Source: Candidatus Sodaliphilus limicaballi (GTDB lineage: Bacteria; Bacteroidota; Bacteroidia; Bacteroidales; Muribaculaceae). Taken from it: a stretch of DNA of 8,265 bases. The stretch covers positions 1 through 8,265 of the forward strand of contig JAGHSP010000411.1 in the NCBI GenBank assembly GCA_018065815.1, given 5' to 3'. Below the pieces are notes generated by a model, which saw only the letters and a program-made list of their open reading frames with translations, was not told the DNA's origin and made no database searches. Made by a program: the position numbers and the translations under genes. Positions 7,286-8,265 of the stretch are shown piece by piece (positions within the stretch are counted from its first letter, which is position 1; every line of letters starts with the position of its first letter).

Positions 7286-8256
7286 ATCACCCGCCCCTCT
7301 TGGCTAGTAATGGAGCAAATGGCGCTTGCCATTGAATTAAGCGAAAGGCACTGGTCGCGTGTAATTCTTTTCTTCTCGTAGTGGAAAGGCCAAGGAGCAA
7401 GTAACAGCAACTTGCCCTGGATGCAGTAGTCAAATTCCCAGCCATAGGGCTTGAACACCTCGGGGAAGCCGTTTTCTTTGAGCACAATCAGTTTCCCGCC
7501 ATGATCACGAGCCATCTCGCGCACTTCCTTCTCGCGTGGGCTCACAAACGGCGAGACAAGGACTCCGCCATTTTCTATCACATCCTTCCACATTGACAGA
7601 TTGCGGTTGTGCTCGTCAATTGTGTCACTCCTGTGAACCACGACCTGGACTTTTTCAACTTCACGAAGCAAAAGGATATTGCCATAAGCTGCATAGTCCT
7701 GACCGGCAATCACGATGTGAAGGTATTTGCGGAACAGCTGTGGGTAATACCTCTTTATGGCCAAGCGGCGCGGGTTGTCGTTGATATATTGCTTTATGGC
7801 CTGCAACTGCCCCTTGCGGTACACAATGCGGTCGTGATATCCCTCCTCAAACAGAGGCAGCAGGCCTTCATCATGCGGATACAACGCCCTGAGGGCCTTG
7901 TTGCACCCAGTCTTAAACCCCTTAACGACATTCCCGAGGGTGATACCCGTTAACTGGCACGACACGAAAAGCAATATATGCACATGGTCTTCCATGCACA
8001 CATATTTCCACACCTCTATTTCTTTATAAAAGTGGGTAATATTCTCAATACACTCAATCACCTTTTCCCCGAGTGGCGAATGCACTATGTGTGGAGATTC
8101 AATTCCACCTTCCAGCCTGCCCAGCAAGCGACGTCGCCCCTCGACCACTATGGTGAGCATATAGACCCCGCGGCCACTATAATCTCGCCATGTGCAACGG
8201 CGTTTCATAGAGTGCTTGACTGGCGACAAAGGATGATGTGGATGCTCGTCTTGCAT
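7270..8256 (-). CDS. RAYT / IS200-like HUH (Y1) transposase-family protein with C-terminal extension
   Basis: Single-strand endonuclease family related to IS200/IS605 transposases; REP-associated members (RAYTs) are usually single-copy, domesticated and act on palindromic REP sequences. In the 328-residue product the N-terminal core has WRDYSGRGVYMLTIV (23-37), the metal-binding HUH motif His91-Val-His93 in MEDHVHILL (88-96), and a candidate catalytic Tyr157 in QYINDNP (156-162), so the active site appears intact. The typical RAYT segment EEGYHDRIVYRKGQ (137-150) is present. Residues about 175-300 are extra relative to a minimal Y1 transposase of about 150 residues and include SPFVSPREKEV (235-245) and GGKLIVL (253-259), perhaps a Rossmann-like fold. 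The next ATG at residue 17 (8208), just before the conserved core, is an equally plausible start. The stop codon falls in the loop of the REP-like palindrome. No flanking IS ends are seen, and any promoter lies beyond the window. Confidence 0.85.
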   Translation of the reverse strand: MQDEHPHHPLSPVKHSMKRRCTWRDYSGRGVYMLTIVVEGRRRLLGRLEGGIESPHIVHSPLGEKVIECIENITHFYKEIEVWKYVCMEDHVHILLFVSCQLTGITLGNVVKGFKTGCNKALRALYPHDEGLLPLFEEGYHDRIVYRKGQLQAIKQYINDNPRRLAIKRYYPQLFRKYLHIVIAGQDYAAYGNILLLREVEKVQVVVHRSDTIDEHNRNLSMWKDVIENGGVLVSPFVSPREKEVREMARDHGGKLIVLKENGFPEVFKPYGWEFDYCIQGKLLLLAPWPFHYEKKRITRDQCLSLNSMASAICSITSQEGRVISEPQ

Positions 8257-8265
8257 GCTAGTAAA

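Noticed and set aside
7187..7381. Small plus-strand Cys-rich open frame with a repeated SGEPHCG peptide
   Set aside because: The peptide repeat is just the 27-bp tandem DNA repeat translated; the frame overlaps the transposase 3' end and has no promoter of the local type on that strand.
7270..8256. Complete IS200/IS605 insertion sequence
   Set aside because: No TnpB partner and no recognisable left-end hairpin within the window; protein motifs and the GTAG palindrome fit a RAYT better.

Overview
The window looks like chromosomal DNA from a gut-type member of the Bacteroidales (Bacteroidota), plausibly Muribaculaceae or Prevotellaceae. The family-level guess is inference. The support is that three of the four genes have a Bacteroidota-type promoter just upstream (-7 box TAnnTTTG, usually with TTG/TTTG about 20 bases further up), no clear Shine-Dalgarno sequences, and secreted multidomain proteins of a style typical of that order (BspA-type leucine-rich repeats, phosphodiester glycosidase, C-terminal dockerin-like modules).

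All four genes lie on the minus strand and fill nearly the whole window. In transcription order, from high to low coordinates, they are: (1) a RAYT/IS200-like HUH transposase-family protein with a C-terminal extension (7270-8256); (2) a secreted BspA-type LRR protein ending in a dockerin-like Ca-binding module (4597-7104); (3) a secreted NAGPA/DUF2233 phosphodiester glycosidase-like protein with Ig-like/beta-sandwich modules and the same kind of dockerin-like C-terminus (2058-4487); (4) a DeaD/CsdA-type DEAD-box RNA helicase with a DbpA-type RNA-binding domain (16-1923). The gaps are 165, 109 and 134 bases. No gene-free stretch exceeds 300 bases, and no tRNA, rRNA, CRISPR array or complete insertion sequence is visible.

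Each of the lower three genes has its own recognisable promoter, so this is a row of separately promoted genes rather than one tight operon. Between the glycosidase and the helicase, a long hairpin that pairs fully only in the minus-strand RNA looks like an intrinsic terminator. It physically overlaps the -33 box of the helicase promoter. The two dockerin-bearing proteins share closely similar C-termini and probably act at or outside the cell surface, but no cohesin partner is present.

The most interesting spot is the 3' end of the transposase gene. There, a 27-bp tandem repeat ends in a GTAG-headed perfect palindrome, the architecture known for REP elements mobilised by RAYT proteins, with the gene's stop codon in the hairpin loop. 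The transposase also carries a C-terminal domain beyond the minimal HUH fold that may be Rossmann-like.
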